A stretch of 64,000 nucleotides of DNA. Source: Saprospiraceae bacterium (GTDB taxonomy: Bacteria; Bacteroidota; Bacteroidia; Chitinophagales; Saprospiraceae). The notes under the pieces are model-generated. The model was given only the letters and a program-made list of their open reading frames with translations, had not been told where the DNA came from and made no database searches. The DNA lies in assembly GCA_016715105.1 (NCBI GenBank), contig JADKBO010000004.1, forward strand, positions 124,001 to 188,000, in the 5' to 3' direction. Positions 27,316-37,285 of the stretch are shown one piece after another. The first letter of the stretch is position 1. Every line of letters begins with the position of its first letter. Both the position numbers and the translations under genes were made by a program.

Positions 27316-27891
27316 ATGAGCGATCGAAGTCATTTTATTTATGAAGTTGATGAGTCATGGTCCTTATTTTTGGATAGGGATGGAGTAATCAATGAACGAA
27401 AGGTCGGCGGTTACGTGCAATCGATCAGTGAATTTGAGATTTTACCTGGTGTCTTAGAATCCTTGTTTCATTTTGAAAGCATTTTTCAAAAAATATTTGT
27501 AGTTACCAATCAGCAAGGAATTGGTAAAGGCATCATGAGCCATGAGGATTTGGCTTTGATTCATGAATATTTTCTGCACGAAGTTGCCAATGCAAGAGGA
27601 AGAATCGATGATATTTACTACAGTCCGGATTTATCTCACATGGCTTCCTTTACCAGAAAACCTCAAATAGGAATGGCTTTGCAGGCCTGTGAAGATTACA
27701 AAACAGTAGACCTTTCTAAATCTATCATGGTTGGCGATAGCCTCAGCGACATGCAATTTGGACGTAATGCGGGCATGTATAATGTGCTGGCTGGTAAGAA
27801 AAAGGATGAGGTTCAGCCAGAATTATATGACCTACGTGTAGAAGACCTGATAGGTTTTTCTGTACTTTTGCAGCGTGCACTATCCAAGTAG
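27316..27891 (+). CDS. gmhB: HAD-IIIA phosphatase, D-glycero-D-manno-heptose-1,7-bisphosphate 7-phosphatase-like
   Basis: 191 residues from the ATG at 27316; a GTG at 27298 would overlap the previous gene. Motif I FLDRDGVINERKVGGYV, motif II VVTNQQGIGKG, and motif III/IV KPQIGMA with MVGDSLSDMQFG are those of the histidinol-phosphatase/GmhB group. GmhB supplies heptose-1-phosphate for LPS, consistent with hldD at 5697. The zinc-loop cysteines seen in many GmhB proteins are not evident, so the exact substrate is less certain. Confidence 0.78.
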   Translation: MSDRSHFIYEVDESWSLFLDRDGVINERKVGGYVQSISEFEILPGVLESLFHFESIFQKIFVVTNQQGIGKGIMSHEDLALIHEYFLHEVANARGRIDDIYYSPDLSHMASFTRKPQIGMALQACEDYKTVDLSKSIMVGDSLSDMQFGRNAGMYNVLAGKKKDEVQPELYDLRVEDLIGFSVLLQRALSK

Positions 27892-27897
27892 GATTTT

Positions 27898-28551
27898 TTG
27901 CAGCAATCAGAACATTTGCAATTGAAGAACTACAAAGTCAAAGAAATTTATTATACCCTACAAGGAGAGGGACATTACACAGGAAGGGCTGCAGTATTTT
28001 GCAGATTTGCTGGCTGTAATTTATGGAGTGGCCTTGAGAAAGATCGAGACAACGCCATTTGCAAATTTTGCGATACAGATTTTTGGGGCACAGATGGTGT
28101 CAATGGTGGCAAATATTCTGCAATTGAACTTGCTTCAAAGGTAAGAGGGCTTTTTCCTTCTGATGTCAACCCTTTAGTGGTTTGTACCGGAGGTGAACCT
28201 GCTTTACAATTGGACAAAACGTTGATTGACGCATTTCATCAAATGGGTTTGGAAATTGCCATAGAAACAAATGGCACCGTCGAATTGGCAGAAGGTATCG
28301 ATTGGATCTGTGTAAGCCCAAAAGCCAATACCACCATTTTAGTCACTAAAGGAAATGAATTAAAATTGGTTTTTCCTCAAGTCGAAAATCACCCAAGTCA
28401 ATTTCAACATCTTGATTTTCAGCACTTTTACTTGCAACCTTTAGATAATGAAAATAGAACAGGCAACACCAAAGCTTGTATTGATTTTTGTATGGAAAAT
28501 CCGCTCTGGAAACTCAGTGTGCAGACTCATAAAGACATTGGAATAGCTTAA
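27898..28551 (+). CDS. queE: 7-carboxy-7-deazaguanine synthase (radical SAM)
   Basis: 217 residues. It rearranges carboxytetrahydropterin to 7-carboxy-7-deazaguanine on the queuosine pathway. The cluster motif is Cys40-x14-Cys55-x2-Cys58, the extended CX14CX2C pattern known for one QueE clade, followed by DTDFWGTDG. EGHYTGRAAVF and TGGEPALQLD are typical. Translation must begin at TTG 27898: an in-frame stop (the gmhB stop) lies seven bases before it and no other initiator is near. Six bases after gmhB. Confidence 0.9.
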   Translation: MQQSEHLQLKNYKVKEIYYTLQGEGHYTGRAAVFCRFAGCNLWSGLEKDRDNAICKFCDTDFWGTDGVNGGKYSAIELASKVRGLFPSDVNPLVVCTGGEPALQLDKTLIDAFHQMGLEIAIETNGTVELAEGIDWICVSPKANTTILVTKGNELKLVFPQVENHPSQFQHLDFQHFYLQPLDNENRTGNTKACIDFCMENPLWKLSVQTHKDIGIA

Positions 28552-28560
28552 TCTGACTCT

Positions 28561-28998
28561 CTAGCGCAATCTATCCATAGATTTAACCAACTTATCGTCT
28601 TTGCCAATGTAGTTATAAGAGAGAATGCCAAATAAAATGGGAATCACTAAAATATAAAGTCCTGCTTGGTCATGAATTTCAGAAAAGTTTGGCATTGAAG
28701 TTCTTTCATTATAAATGAGTAAAAAAGCAACCAAAGGCAAAAATATAGCGCAGATTACCACAAAAATGCTTAGTTTTTGTTGCAAAGGACGATTCTTAAA
28801 CAAAAATATTGCCGCAAGACTGACAAGTGCCCCAACCAATGTGAGACCAACTAAAACAGGGCTGTCTTGAACTTCGTAAACTTGGTCAGCAAGTAGGTAT
28901 GGAATTGGTTTGGTACTTGTCGCCAAATCGGTAAAAAATTGACCAATAAAGCCAGAACTTGATAAGAGTAAAAATATGGATTGAATTCTTTGTATCAT
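28561..28998 (-). CDS. DUF4293 family membrane protein
   Basis: 145 residues from ATG 28998; the family start MIQRIQSIFLLL is right there, and a longer frame to 29049 would begin within the promoter. Four predicted spans (about 7-27, 46-68, 77-98, 112-130). Function unknown; restricted as far as I recall to Bacteroidota, so it helps place the organism. It converges with queE, nine bases away. Confidence 0.85.
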   Translation of the reverse strand: MIQRIQSIFLLLSSSGFIGQFFTDLATSTKPIPYLLADQVYEVQDSPVLVGLTLVGALVSLAAIFLFKNRPLQQKLSIFVVICAIFLPLVAFLLIYNERTSMPNFSEIHDQAGLYILVIPILFGILSYNYIGKDDKLVKSMDRLR

Positions 28999-29031
28999 TT
29001 TTTTGTGATTTTCTTTCACTGAATTAGACAG

Positions 29032-29061
29032 CAAAGATATTTTTTCCAATTGTCAATCAAA
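29032..29061 (-). promoter_or_regulatory. Promoter TTTG-N18-TATCTTTG for the DUF4293 gene
   Basis: On the minus strand, TTTG at 29061-29058 and TATCTTTG at 29039-29032. It fixes the start at 28998, because the alternative start lies upstream of the -7. Confidence 0.65.
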
Positions 29062-29156
29062 ATAAAGATTAAGTATTATTTTACAACGGTAACAAAGAGA
29101 TGCATTTCGTGGTTAATTGGTGGTGTTTTGTGTTTGGGGGAAAATTTTTTTGCGGT

Positions 29157-29167
29157 CCCCCGGGGGG
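29157..29167. other. G/C-homopolymer palindrome upstream of the FAD oxidoreductase
   Basis: CCCCCGGGGGG, with a nearby G5 (29136-29140) and G4 (29170-29173), in an otherwise AT-rich spacer. The local composition is unlike anything else in the window. Confidence 0.6.
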
Positions 29168-29212
29168 TTGGGGAATTTTTGATTTTGATGTATTTTTAAA
29201 AATGAACTTATT

Positions 29213-30319
29213 ATGGCATTGAGTTATTGGGAAAAAGACTACTATGGGCAAATTGATTTTGCAATTTTGGGCTGTGGTATAGTTGGATTAGCAACGGCCA
29301 TACACCTTAAAAAAGCTGAGCCCAATGCAAATGTTGTTGTCATTGACCGATCTTGGCCACCACATGGCGCGAGCACCAAAAATGCAGGATTTGTTTGTTT
29401 TGGAAGCCCCACAGAAATCATGGACGATATTCAAACCAATGGTCCTGAGATTGCCATGAATATTTTTGAAAAACGTTGGTTGGGTCGAGAGACTTTGTTT
29501 TCAATGGTAGATACTACAAATTTGGATTATGAGCAAATTGGAGGTTTAGAACTTTTTGAAAAATTAGACCTTCCTGAAGAACATGAGATTCAATACCTCA
29601 ATCAATTGATATACAATAAGATAGGTGTCAATGATTATTTTGAATATGTAGACAATACCGACTTTCCTAATTTTAATAATAAAGCCATTTTGGCGAGCAA
29701 AGAAGGAAGGATAAATCCTATGAAATTGATATTAGCTTTGAAGTCTCAAGCGGATCAATTAGGAGTAAAATTTCTGATCAAGGAAGTAATAGCTATTGAC
29801 AGAACAAATAAAGGTTTGGTCTTTGATCAAGACACATCATTGCCGTATGGAAAATTATTGGTTACTCTCAACGCTTTCGCAACCAGATATTTACCAGAAA
29901 TGCAAGATCTTAAAGCTGCTAGAAACGTGGTTCTAGTAACTTCACCGCTAAAGAATTTCAATCTCAATCATGTAGTTCATATAGATAAAGGTTATATATA
30001 CATGCGGATGATCGGGAATCGGATTTTGTTAGGCGGTGCCAGAAATAAGTTTTTGAACACCGAATTTACGGATGAGATCAAGGTAAATCCTGAAATTATT
30101 AACTATCTGAAAGCCTTTCTAAAAGATAAATTTAGCAGCAATGAAAATTTTGAAATTGAAGCATCTTGGTCGGGTATTCTAGGTGTAGGAAGTAATAAAA
30201 ATCCCATCATAGAAAAGGTGGATCATTGCACTTATGTTGGCGTGCGCATGGGAGGAATGGGAGTAGCCATTGGCGCTTTGGTGGGTAGACAATTAGCAAC
30301 GCTTGCCATTCAAAACTAA
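29213..30319 (+). CDS. FAD-dependent oxidoreductase (DAO family)
   Basis: 368 residues. The GxGxxG nucleotide loop is ILGCGIVGLATAIHLK (18-33), then an acidic residue in VVIDRSW, and the GASTKNAGFVCFG segment follows, typical of D-amino acid oxidase-like enzymes. The C-terminus SWSGILGVGSNKNPIIEK and VRMGGMGVAIG form the second flavin contact. It probably oxidises an amine or amino acid in the cytoplasm. No downstream partner: it converges on the OstA-like gene with one base between. Confidence 0.87.
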   Translation: MALSYWEKDYYGQIDFAILGCGIVGLATAIHLKKAEPNANVVVIDRSWPPHGASTKNAGFVCFGSPTEIMDDIQTNGPEIAMNIFEKRWLGRETLFSMVDTTNLDYEQIGGLELFEKLDLPEEHEIQYLNQLIYNKIGVNDYFEYVDNTDFPNFNNKAILASKEGRINPMKLILALKSQADQLGVKFLIKEVIAIDRTNKGLVFDQDTSLPYGKLLVTLNAFATRYLPEMQDLKAARNVVLVTSPLKNFNLNHVVHIDKGYIYMRMIGNRILLGGARNKFLNTEFTDEIKVNPEIINYLKAFLKDKFSSNENFEIEASWSGILGVGSNKNPIIEKVDHCTYVGVRMGGMGVAIGALVGRQLATLAIQN

Positions 30320-30320
30320 A

Positions 30321-32597
30321 TCATTCCTTTTTATTACCAGATTTTGGTTCAGGTTGTGGTTCGGTTTTTTCTTTGAGCTCCCCGGGTTGTTTTTCTAAAA
30401 TGGGTTCTATGATAGGAGTAGGCTGAAATAATTCATCTTTATGTTTGGGCTGCTCAGTAAACCGAAGGTTGAAGTTTTTGAGTTTAATGTCTTCATGGTT
30501 AGTACCTTGCATTGGTAGTATCTTGGATTGCGGGCTATTGTAAAATCTGATATCAGAAATCTTTTTATCCGTAAAATAAAAGACCATATAACTACAATCA
30601 GTGGTATTCGCCCCAATATATGCATCTTCATCATCCAACATGTAATAGACAATTTGCGCGTTACCATTGACCCGCATCAATTTCATTTCACCTTCTTCAA
30701 ATTCACCCACTAAAACTTTACCTCCTATTTGATTGAAAAACTTGAAATCAGTGCTGTTGATCATGAAAGCATTATCATTGACAACTAAGGAAGATATTTG
30801 ATTGTTTGTCAAGCCAATTCTGATGGTATCGCCCAAAATTTGAGTTGTGTCAGTCCACATGACAGGATTATAAAACAAGGTAAAAATGGAATCCAGGTCA
30901 TTGTAAGCCAAAGAATCAGCGCGTGCTTGAAGATCACTTTTGTACAAAACCACATCGTCTTCAGCTATTAAATAATTGATGCTATCCAATCCAGAAATCT
31001 GGCTGTTATCTACCATCAGTGAATCATTCAAATTTATATTACTACTGTCTTTTTCAAGTGACATTGAATCCATGTCTATAGTGCTATTTGTGTCCAGCAC
31101 AATGGAGGTAGAGTCTTTCGAAATCAAATGAAGGCTGTCAGTTTTTGAAATAACACCTGTTTCCTTTTTAAGGAATAAGGAATCTAATTTGGGTTCTGAT
31201 CCTTTATCTATTTTATTTAAATTTATATTATCAATTGACTGACTGTCAATTAGTTCATTAGTTTTAATTGAATCCATGCTCAATGAATCTTGTCTAGCTA
31301 TTAATGAATCATTTTGAATTTTAGATAGGGTGTCAGTAACAGCTTTTGGATCAATAATTTTTCTATAAGTTCTAAGCACTTTTGCAGAAATGTATAGGGT
31401 ATCACCATCAATCTCCGTGCCCATAACAGGCTTGCGATTATGAGCTGTGGCGCGCATAAAATTAATGGTACCATCATAATCTAAGGTGTCCGCCCAAATG
31501 ATGAGCCCTTCAGATGTATCTCTGTAGACCACATTGCCAAGTGCATAACCCAATTGTTTATTTTTATCATAATCCAGGAAATCTGCATCGATGAAGAGGG
31601 GAGCATCAGACAATTGGCTTCTGCCTTCAAATTTAAAGGTCTCATTTTTCTTGTCATACTTCAATTTATCACCTTTTGCACTATTATCCTTTCCTCGATA
31701 GTCAGCTTTGCCTATGAGCTCAATCAACTCATTTTCACGGTCATAGATGATGGTATCTGAAGTAGCAGTATCACTTTGCGAAAGATAAGATGCATGTCCA
31801 AGTAAACTGATGTGGTTTTTGACTCCATCGTAAATGATGGTATCAGCAAGCGCTGTTATCGTGTCTTCTTCATATTGGGCATCGCCCATAAAAATACCAC
31901 TTTTGGTATCCAAGTTATAGTCACCTTTATTGCTGTACAAGCGAGCATTTTTGTTTTTGATGATGGCGGGAGCATTCCACGTTGTTTGTTTGGATTCGGT
32001 GTTGTACCTCAGGGTATCTGTCAAGACTGATAGACTGTCTCCGTCAACACTCACTTTTGTATAAAACCATGCCTCCTTCGTAGCTGTATTGTAGGTGCCA
32101 TATTGACTTTTGAGTGTATTGGTAGCATCCTTCATCAAAGCTTTGTGTGTGTAATCTGCTACTTTGGTTGAAAGGTTGTACTTGAGATCAGGGGCGTATA
32201 AGGTATCTTGGTTGTTGATCAAAATGACATCTTTCACCAGATAGGCCAAAGAAGAATCACCTTGATAAATAAGGGTGTCTGCATATATTTGTAGGGTATC
32301 AGCTTCCAAGATGGAAACATTCCCGACTGCGTACAAATTGTTTCCGGTGAGGATGGCATTGTCACAAAAGATAAAAGCTCCTTCATGATATGCTCTGACA
32401 TTACCGATATATCTGGTTACTTGTGGGGTTTGACCTGTTTCTACAATAGCTTGATCTGCATTTTCGACGATGATTTGCGAGGCCGAAACACTGTCATTAC
32501 TGGAAGTGTTTTGGCCATATACCCACTGTATGCTTAGTGTCATGAAGAAAACCATGAAATACTGAAGCAGTCGCGAAGGCTTGATGATCGATGACAA
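30321..32597 (-). CDS. OstA-like (LptA/LptD-type) periplasmic protein
   Basis: 758 residues. Signal peptide at about 1-29 (ends WVYGQN), then an OstA-type beta-jellyroll over about 35-410 with repeated strands such as DTLIYDGVKNHISL and YDRENELIEL. Residues about 425-545 are rich in Ser/Asp/Leu (DSLSMDSIKTNEL-type runs) and the end is Pro/Lys/Glu-rich. Such proteins move lipopolysaccharide across the periplasm in Bacteroidota in place of separate LptA. It lies 11 bases after topA, in the same operon. I cannot tell whether it works with LptD or replaces part of it. Confidence 0.8.
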   Translation of the reverse strand: MSSIIKPSRLLQYFMVFFMTLSIQWVYGQNTSSNDSVSASQIIVENADQAIVETGQTPQVTRYIGNVRAYHEGAFIFCDNAILTGNNLYAVGNVSILEADTLQIYADTLIYQGDSSLAYLVKDVILINNQDTLYAPDLKYNLSTKVADYTHKALMKDATNTLKSQYGTYNTATKEAWFYTKVSVDGDSLSVLTDTLRYNTESKQTTWNAPAIIKNKNARLYSNKGDYNLDTKSGIFMGDAQYEEDTITALADTIIYDGVKNHISLLGHASYLSQSDTATSDTIIYDRENELIELIGKADYRGKDNSAKGDKLKYDKKNETFKFEGRSQLSDAPLFIDADFLDYDKNKQLGYALGNVVYRDTSEGLIIWADTLDYDGTINFMRATAHNRKPVMGTEIDGDTLYISAKVLRTYRKIIDPKAVTDTLSKIQNDSLIARQDSLSMDSIKTNELIDSQSIDNINLNKIDKGSEPKLDSLFLKKETGVISKTDSLHLISKDSTSIVLDTNSTIDMDSMSLEKDSSNINLNDSLMVDNSQISGLDSINYLIAEDDVVLYKSDLQARADSLAYNDLDSIFTLFYNPVMWTDTTQILGDTIRIGLTNNQISSLVVNDNAFMINSTDFKFFNQIGGKVLVGEFEEGEMKLMRVNGNAQIVYYMLDDEDAYIGANTTDCSYMVFYFTDKKISDIRFYNSPQSKILPMQGTNHEDIKLKNFNLRFTEQPKHKDELFQPTPIIEPILEKQPGELKEKTEPQPEPKSGNKKE

Positions 32598-32608
32598 TGG
32601 TTTTTGTA

Positions 32609-35173
32609 CTATTTTTTTGTCTTTGGTTTAGGTTTAGCTTTTGCTTTTGCAGTTGCTGCTGGTGCAGTAAAGCTTCCTGGCAATTCAGTCTCTATCCATT
32701 GTTTTACAGTTTCCAGACTGATCGTTGTAAGAGCATCTGACTCAATTTTTTCTCCTTCAACTTTTGGAATCTTCACATTCGCTTTTTTATAACGAATATA
32801 TGGACCCCAACGGCCATTTTCTATAGAAATATTTTCTTCAGGCCAGTGTTGAATGTATCTGTTGGACTCTTTTTCGATCTTTGCAGAAACTAATTCTATT
32901 GCCTCAGCTGCTGTCAAATGGTCGAAATCGTATTTTTTAGGCACATTCACAAATAAATCACTCCATTTTACAAATGGACCAAATCTCCCTTTACCTTTCG
33001 TAATCGGTAAATTTTGGTAATGAGCTACTGGTTCTGCTTCCTTGAGTTTTTCTGAGATGAATGTGATTGCATCCTCTTTGCTTAGCTCTACTGGATCTGT
33101 TCCTCTTGGCAAGTTTGCATAGGTGTCACCTAGTTTCACATAAGGACCAAACCTGCCATTGTTTACTACCAATTCCAGACCTTTATATTCTCCAAAAGAC
33201 TTTGGCAATTTAAACAATTCCAATGCATCTTCTAAACTGATGGTCTCAATTGATTGGCCAGGTTTGAGGTTGGCAAACTTTGGTTTTTCATCCTCTTTCA
33301 ATTCATCAACGTCTCCGATCTTTACGACTGGACCATATCTGGTTATCTGTACAACCACACTGTGACCAGAAACAGGATCTTTGCCTATGATTTTCTTTCC
33401 TTTAGCTCGCTCTGCATTTTCTATTGTATCTTCTATCAATTTATGGAAAGGTTGATAGAAATCCTTGAGCATTTTACGCCATTCAGAATTCCCTTTTGCT
33501 ACTTGATCGAGTTCGTCTTCTACGTCGGCAGTAAAACCATAAGTCATTACTTTTTCAAAATGTTCGTCCAAAAAGTCGGTAACAATCATTCCCAAATCCG
33601 ATGGGTATAGTCTATTGGAAGTGGCTCCCGTAGTCTCTGTTTGTACAGCCTCTGTTATTTTCCCTGCTTTAAGCGTTACCACTTTAAAACTCCTCGTTTC
33701 TCCCTCACGGCTTTCTTTCGTTACATAACCTCTGTCTTGCTCCATGATTTTACTGATTGTAGGAGCGTAGGTGGAAGGTCTGCCGATACCAAGTTCTTCC
33801 AATTTTTGAACCAAACTCGCCTCCGTAAACCTGGATGGTGGTCTGGTAAATTTTTCTGTTGCGGTCAAATGATTTAAATCCAATTCTTGACCAGCTTTAA
33901 CTGGAGGAAGCATGCCTTTTACCTCTTCGTCATCGTCGTCGTCGCTACTTTCTATATAAACAGTAAGGAATCCATCAAATTTCAAAACCTCACCTTCTGC
34001 CCTCAATGTTGCATCTGGAATGGTATTGATGCCAATATCGACAACTGTTTTCTCTAATTGGGCATCAGCCATCTGACTAGCGATGGCTCTTTTCCAGATT
34101 AGTTCGTAAAGTTTTTGCTCATCAGGATTTCCGCTGATATTTTTCTTTTGAATATAAGTTGGTCTTATGGCTTCGTGAGCTTCTTGCGCATTCGCTGTTT
34201 TTGATTTGTACTTTCTTATTTTGAGATACTTTTCGCCATATTCAGTAACAATTTGATTGGACATTTCCTCCAATGCTTGATCGCTGATGTTGGTACTGTC
34301 AGTTCTCATATAAGTAATGTGTCCTTCCTCATATAATCGCTGAGCAAGTGACATGGTACGGTTTACACCATAATAGAGCTTTCTGCTGGCCTCTTGTTGT
34401 AAAGTAGAAGTTGTAAAAGGTGCAGCAGGTTTGCGTGTCAAGGGTTTAGTTTCGACACTTTTTATTTTGAAAATTGCACCATTTGCTTTTTCGACAAATG
34501 CTTTTGCATCTGCCAATTCAGGAATTCTGTCTAATAAATCTGCTTTGAGAAAAACTTGATCACCCCGATCATTTTTTACGTTGAAAACTGCAGTTACCTT
34601 AAAATATGGCTCTACATCAAAAGCTTGTATGTTTCTTTCTCTCTCTACAATAAGTTTCACAGCAACTGATTGCACACGCCCAGCAGACAATTTGCCTTTT
34701 ACTTTTCTCCAAAGTACTTCACTGAGTTCAAAGCCAACAAGTCTGTCTAGAATCCTTCTTGCCTGTTGAGCATTGACCAAGTCAAGATCCACCGTTCTAG
34801 GATTTGTTACAGCTTTTTGAATGGCTGGTTTGGTAATTTCACTGAAGACAATTCTTTTTGTAATATGCGGATTGAGACCCAAAACTTCGCACAAATGCCA
34901 AGAAATGGCTTCGCCTTCACGGTCTTCATCCGTTGCTAGCCAAACCTCTGAAGCTTTTGCACTTGCATCTCTCAATTCCTTGACCACTTTCCTTTTCTCA
35001 GGAGAGATAATGTAAGTTGGTTCGAAATCGTCTTGTATGGATACGCCATTACTTCCCTTATCGAGATCTCTGATGTGACCGAAACTCGACTTAACTTCAA
35101 AGTCACCGCCTAAATATTTTTGGATGGTTTTTGCTTTTGCCGGAGACTCTACAATGAGTAGTTTTTTTGACAT
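32609..35173 (-). CDS. topA: DNA topoisomerase I (type IA)
   Basis: 854 residues. It relaxes negative supercoils. TOPRIM at the N-terminus (LLIVESPAKAKTIQKYLG, then DEDREGEAISWHL), active-site tyrosine in ITYMRTDSTNIS (about residue 286), and in the C-terminal third several topoisomerase C-terminal repeats (NGRFGPYVKLGDTYANLP, KGRFGPFVKWSDLFVNVP, NGRWGPYIRYKKANVKIP) rather than the zinc fingers of E. coli TopA. The end is Ala/Lys/Pro-rich. It has its own promoter at 35205-35235. Confidence 0.95.
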   Translation of the reverse strand: MSKKLLIVESPAKAKTIQKYLGGDFEVKSSFGHIRDLDKGSNGVSIQDDFEPTYIISPEKRKVVKELRDASAKASEVWLATDEDREGEAISWHLCEVLGLNPHITKRIVFSEITKPAIQKAVTNPRTVDLDLVNAQQARRILDRLVGFELSEVLWRKVKGKLSAGRVQSVAVKLIVERERNIQAFDVEPYFKVTAVFNVKNDRGDQVFLKADLLDRIPELADAKAFVEKANGAIFKIKSVETKPLTRKPAAPFTTSTLQQEASRKLYYGVNRTMSLAQRLYEEGHITYMRTDSTNISDQALEEMSNQIVTEYGEKYLKIRKYKSKTANAQEAHEAIRPTYIQKKNISGNPDEQKLYELIWKRAIASQMADAQLEKTVVDIGINTIPDATLRAEGEVLKFDGFLTVYIESSDDDDDEEVKGMLPPVKAGQELDLNHLTATEKFTRPPSRFTEASLVQKLEELGIGRPSTYAPTISKIMEQDRGYVTKESREGETRSFKVVTLKAGKITEAVQTETTGATSNRLYPSDLGMIVTDFLDEHFEKVMTYGFTADVEDELDQVAKGNSEWRKMLKDFYQPFHKLIEDTIENAERAKGKKIIGKDPVSGHSVVVQITRYGPVVKIGDVDELKEDEKPKFANLKPGQSIETISLEDALELFKLPKSFGEYKGLELVVNNGRFGPYVKLGDTYANLPRGTDPVELSKEDAITFISEKLKEAEPVAHYQNLPITKGKGRFGPFVKWSDLFVNVPKKYDFDHLTAAEAIELVSAKIEKESNRYIQHWPEENISIENGRWGPYIRYKKANVKIPKVEGEKIESDALTTISLETVKQWIETELPGSFTAPAATAKAKAKPKPKTKK

Positions 35174-35204
35174 ATATCAATAAGATTAATATTTATTTAG
35201 AATG

Positions 35205-35235
35205 CAAATGTAACGCCAATTTGTTTTTAATCAAA
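35205..35235 (-). promoter_or_regulatory. Promoter TTTG-N19-TACATTTG for topA
   Basis: Minus strand: TTTG at 35235-35232, TACATTTG at 35212-35205, 32 bases before the ATG. Confidence 0.65.
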
Positions 35236-35394
35236 TTTTATGCAAAATGCTTGTAGTTTATTTCTCAGTCTATTGATTATTTACCTTTCATTTTCAAATT
35301 AATATTTGGTATTAATACATTCCTTTATATCATTCAAAAACAAAAAGAGAGCCAACTATTAAATATTTAATAACCAAGGGCTTTGATTAATGTT

Positions 35395-35402
35395 TACATT
35401 TG
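35395..35402 (+). promoter_or_regulatory. -7 promoter element (TACATTTG) for the ABC exporter
   Basis: Overlaps an upstream ATG frame (35390), supporting the internal ATG at 35426 as the real start. Confidence 0.45.
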
Positions 35403-35425
35403 TATTTCGATTTAAAAAGTTTTAC

Positions 35426-37237
35426 ATGTCCGATAGCGCAAAGAAAGATCCTGAGAAAAAAGCCAAAATAACCAAAGATAGTTTGATGGCTTCGATGGGT
35501 ATTTTCAGATATATCAAACCTTATAGAGGTTATTTTATTGCAGGAATGGTCTTATTGGTTTTGGGGAGTATACTCTTTATGGCATTCCCTGGAGTTGCTG
35601 GCGAAATGGCCAATATTGCAGTTGGAAAAGACAAGTACAACCTCAATATTGAAGTTGAGGATTTTTGGTGGATCTTTTTGATCATCTTGGTGGGGCAGGG
35701 TATTTTGTCTTATTTCAGAACCATCTTTTTTACGATTGTTTCTGAGAAAGGGATGGCAGATCTTCGCAAAGACTTATACGACAAGATCATCACACAAAGC
35801 ATTGGATTTTTTGAGGAAAGAAGGATAGGGGAGCTCACTAGTCGGATTACCACTGATGTAGAACAGATGCAAACTGCCTTTTCCATTACTTTGGCGGAAT
35901 TTCTTCGACAAGTGATCATGTTGGTTGTAGGTGTGATTATCATTGCGGCACTCACCCCAAAGCTTTCACTCATTATGTTGGGTACATTTCCCATCATCGT
36001 TATCATAGCGGTGGTCTTTGGTCGCTATATCCGGAAATTATCCAAAAAGAGACAAGATAAACTTGCAGAGACAAATACGATTGTGGAGGAGACTTTTCAG
36101 TCATTCAGTGTTGTGAAATCTTTTGCAAATGAATGGTTGGAATCTATCAGATACAGCAAAAGCGTTGGTGAGGTGGTAAAAATCTCGATTGAATTTGCCA
36201 AGATCAGAGGTTTGTTTTTTGCTTTCATCATCACCATTTTATTTGGAGGATTTTTCTTCATCTTATGGCGAGGAGCACTTTTGGTGAAAATGGGCCAAAT
36301 GGAAGTGGGTGATTTATTTTCCTTTATTATCTACACGGGAATTTTGGGAGGTGCAATTGCCAGTTTCAGTACATTGTATGCAACCTTAGCTCAGGCCATC
36401 GGAGCGACAGAACGTGTCATGGATATCATCAATGGTGGTCAAGAGGTTACCCAAATTGATGGGCCAGCGACACCAGCTGACATCAAAGGAGCAATAAAGT
36501 TCGACAATGTCCAATTTTCCTATCCTTCCAGAAGTGATTTGCCAGTCTTGAAAGGTATCAATCTCAATATTGAAAAAGGAAATAAGATTGCCCTTGTGGG
36601 ACAAAGTGGAAGTGGTAAATCAACCATTGTACAGTTGCTGATGAAGTTTTATCAAATCAGTGGGGGTACAATAAGCATAGATGGCAAGGACATCAATGAA
36701 TACAATATTTCGCAACTCAGATCAGCTATGGCCATTGTACCACAAGAAGTGATTTTGTTTGGTGGAACCATCAGGGAAAATATCCTCTATGGAAAACCTA
36801 CTGCTACAGAGTTCGAGTTGGAGGAAGCAGCCAGAAAAAGCAATAGTTTGGAATTCATCAACTCATTTCCAGACGGATTTCAAACGATCGTTGGAGACCG
36901 AGGTATAAAGCTTTCTGGTGGGCAAAGACAAAGAATTGCCATCGCCAGAGCTATTTTGAAAGACCCGGCAATTTTGATTTTGGATGAAGCTACTTCTTCT
37001 CTGGATGCGGGTTCTGAAAAAGTTGTTCAGGATGCGCTAGACTTTTTATTGGAGGGTAGGACATCCATCATCATAGCACATAGGTTATCGACTATCAAAG
37101 ATGTAGACCACATTTATGTTTTGGACAAGGGCACCATTGCCGAAGAGGGTAGTCATGAGGAATTATTAGCCAAAGAAGACGGTATTTATAATAATTTGGC
37201 CAAACTTCAATTTGATGTACGGATGGCTAATAGTTGA
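35426..37237 (+). CDS. ABC transporter, fused permease/ATPase (exporter type)
   Basis: 603 residues from ATG 35426. The first six membrane spans are at about 30-310; the nucleotide-binding domain has Walker A GQSGSGKST, Q-loop VPQEVILF, signature LSGGQRQRIA and Walker B ILILDEATSSLD, with the H-loop in IIIAHRLST. This is the MsbA/lipid A exporter-like half-transporter layout; the cargo (lipid, peptide or drug) cannot be told. It stands alone, divergent from topA and convergent with the pyrophosphohydrolase. Confidence 0.92.
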   Translation: MSDSAKKDPEKKAKITKDSLMASMGIFRYIKPYRGYFIAGMVLLVLGSILFMAFPGVAGEMANIAVGKDKYNLNIEVEDFWWIFLIILVGQGILSYFRTIFFTIVSEKGMADLRKDLYDKIITQSIGFFEERRIGELTSRITTDVEQMQTAFSITLAEFLRQVIMLVVGVIIIAALTPKLSLIMLGTFPIIVIIAVVFGRYIRKLSKKRQDKLAETNTIVEETFQSFSVVKSFANEWLESIRYSKSVGEVVKISIEFAKIRGLFFAFIITILFGGFFFILWRGALLVKMGQMEVGDLFSFIIYTGILGGAIASFSTLYATLAQAIGATERVMDIINGGQEVTQIDGPATPADIKGAIKFDNVQFSYPSRSDLPVLKGINLNIEKGNKIALVGQSGSGKSTIVQLLMKFYQISGGTISIDGKDINEYNISQLRSAMAIVPQEVILFGGTIRENILYGKPTATEFELEEAARKSNSLEFINSFPDGFQTIVGDRGIKLSGGQRQRIAIARAILKDPAILILDEATSSLDAGSEKVVQDALDFLLEGRTSIIIAHRLSTIKDVDHIYVLDKGTIAEEGSHEELLAKEDGIYNNLAKLQFDVRMANS

Positions 37238-37285
37238 TATTTTTGAGCAACAAGCCTAGACTAAACAACAAGAGGTGTTAAATCC

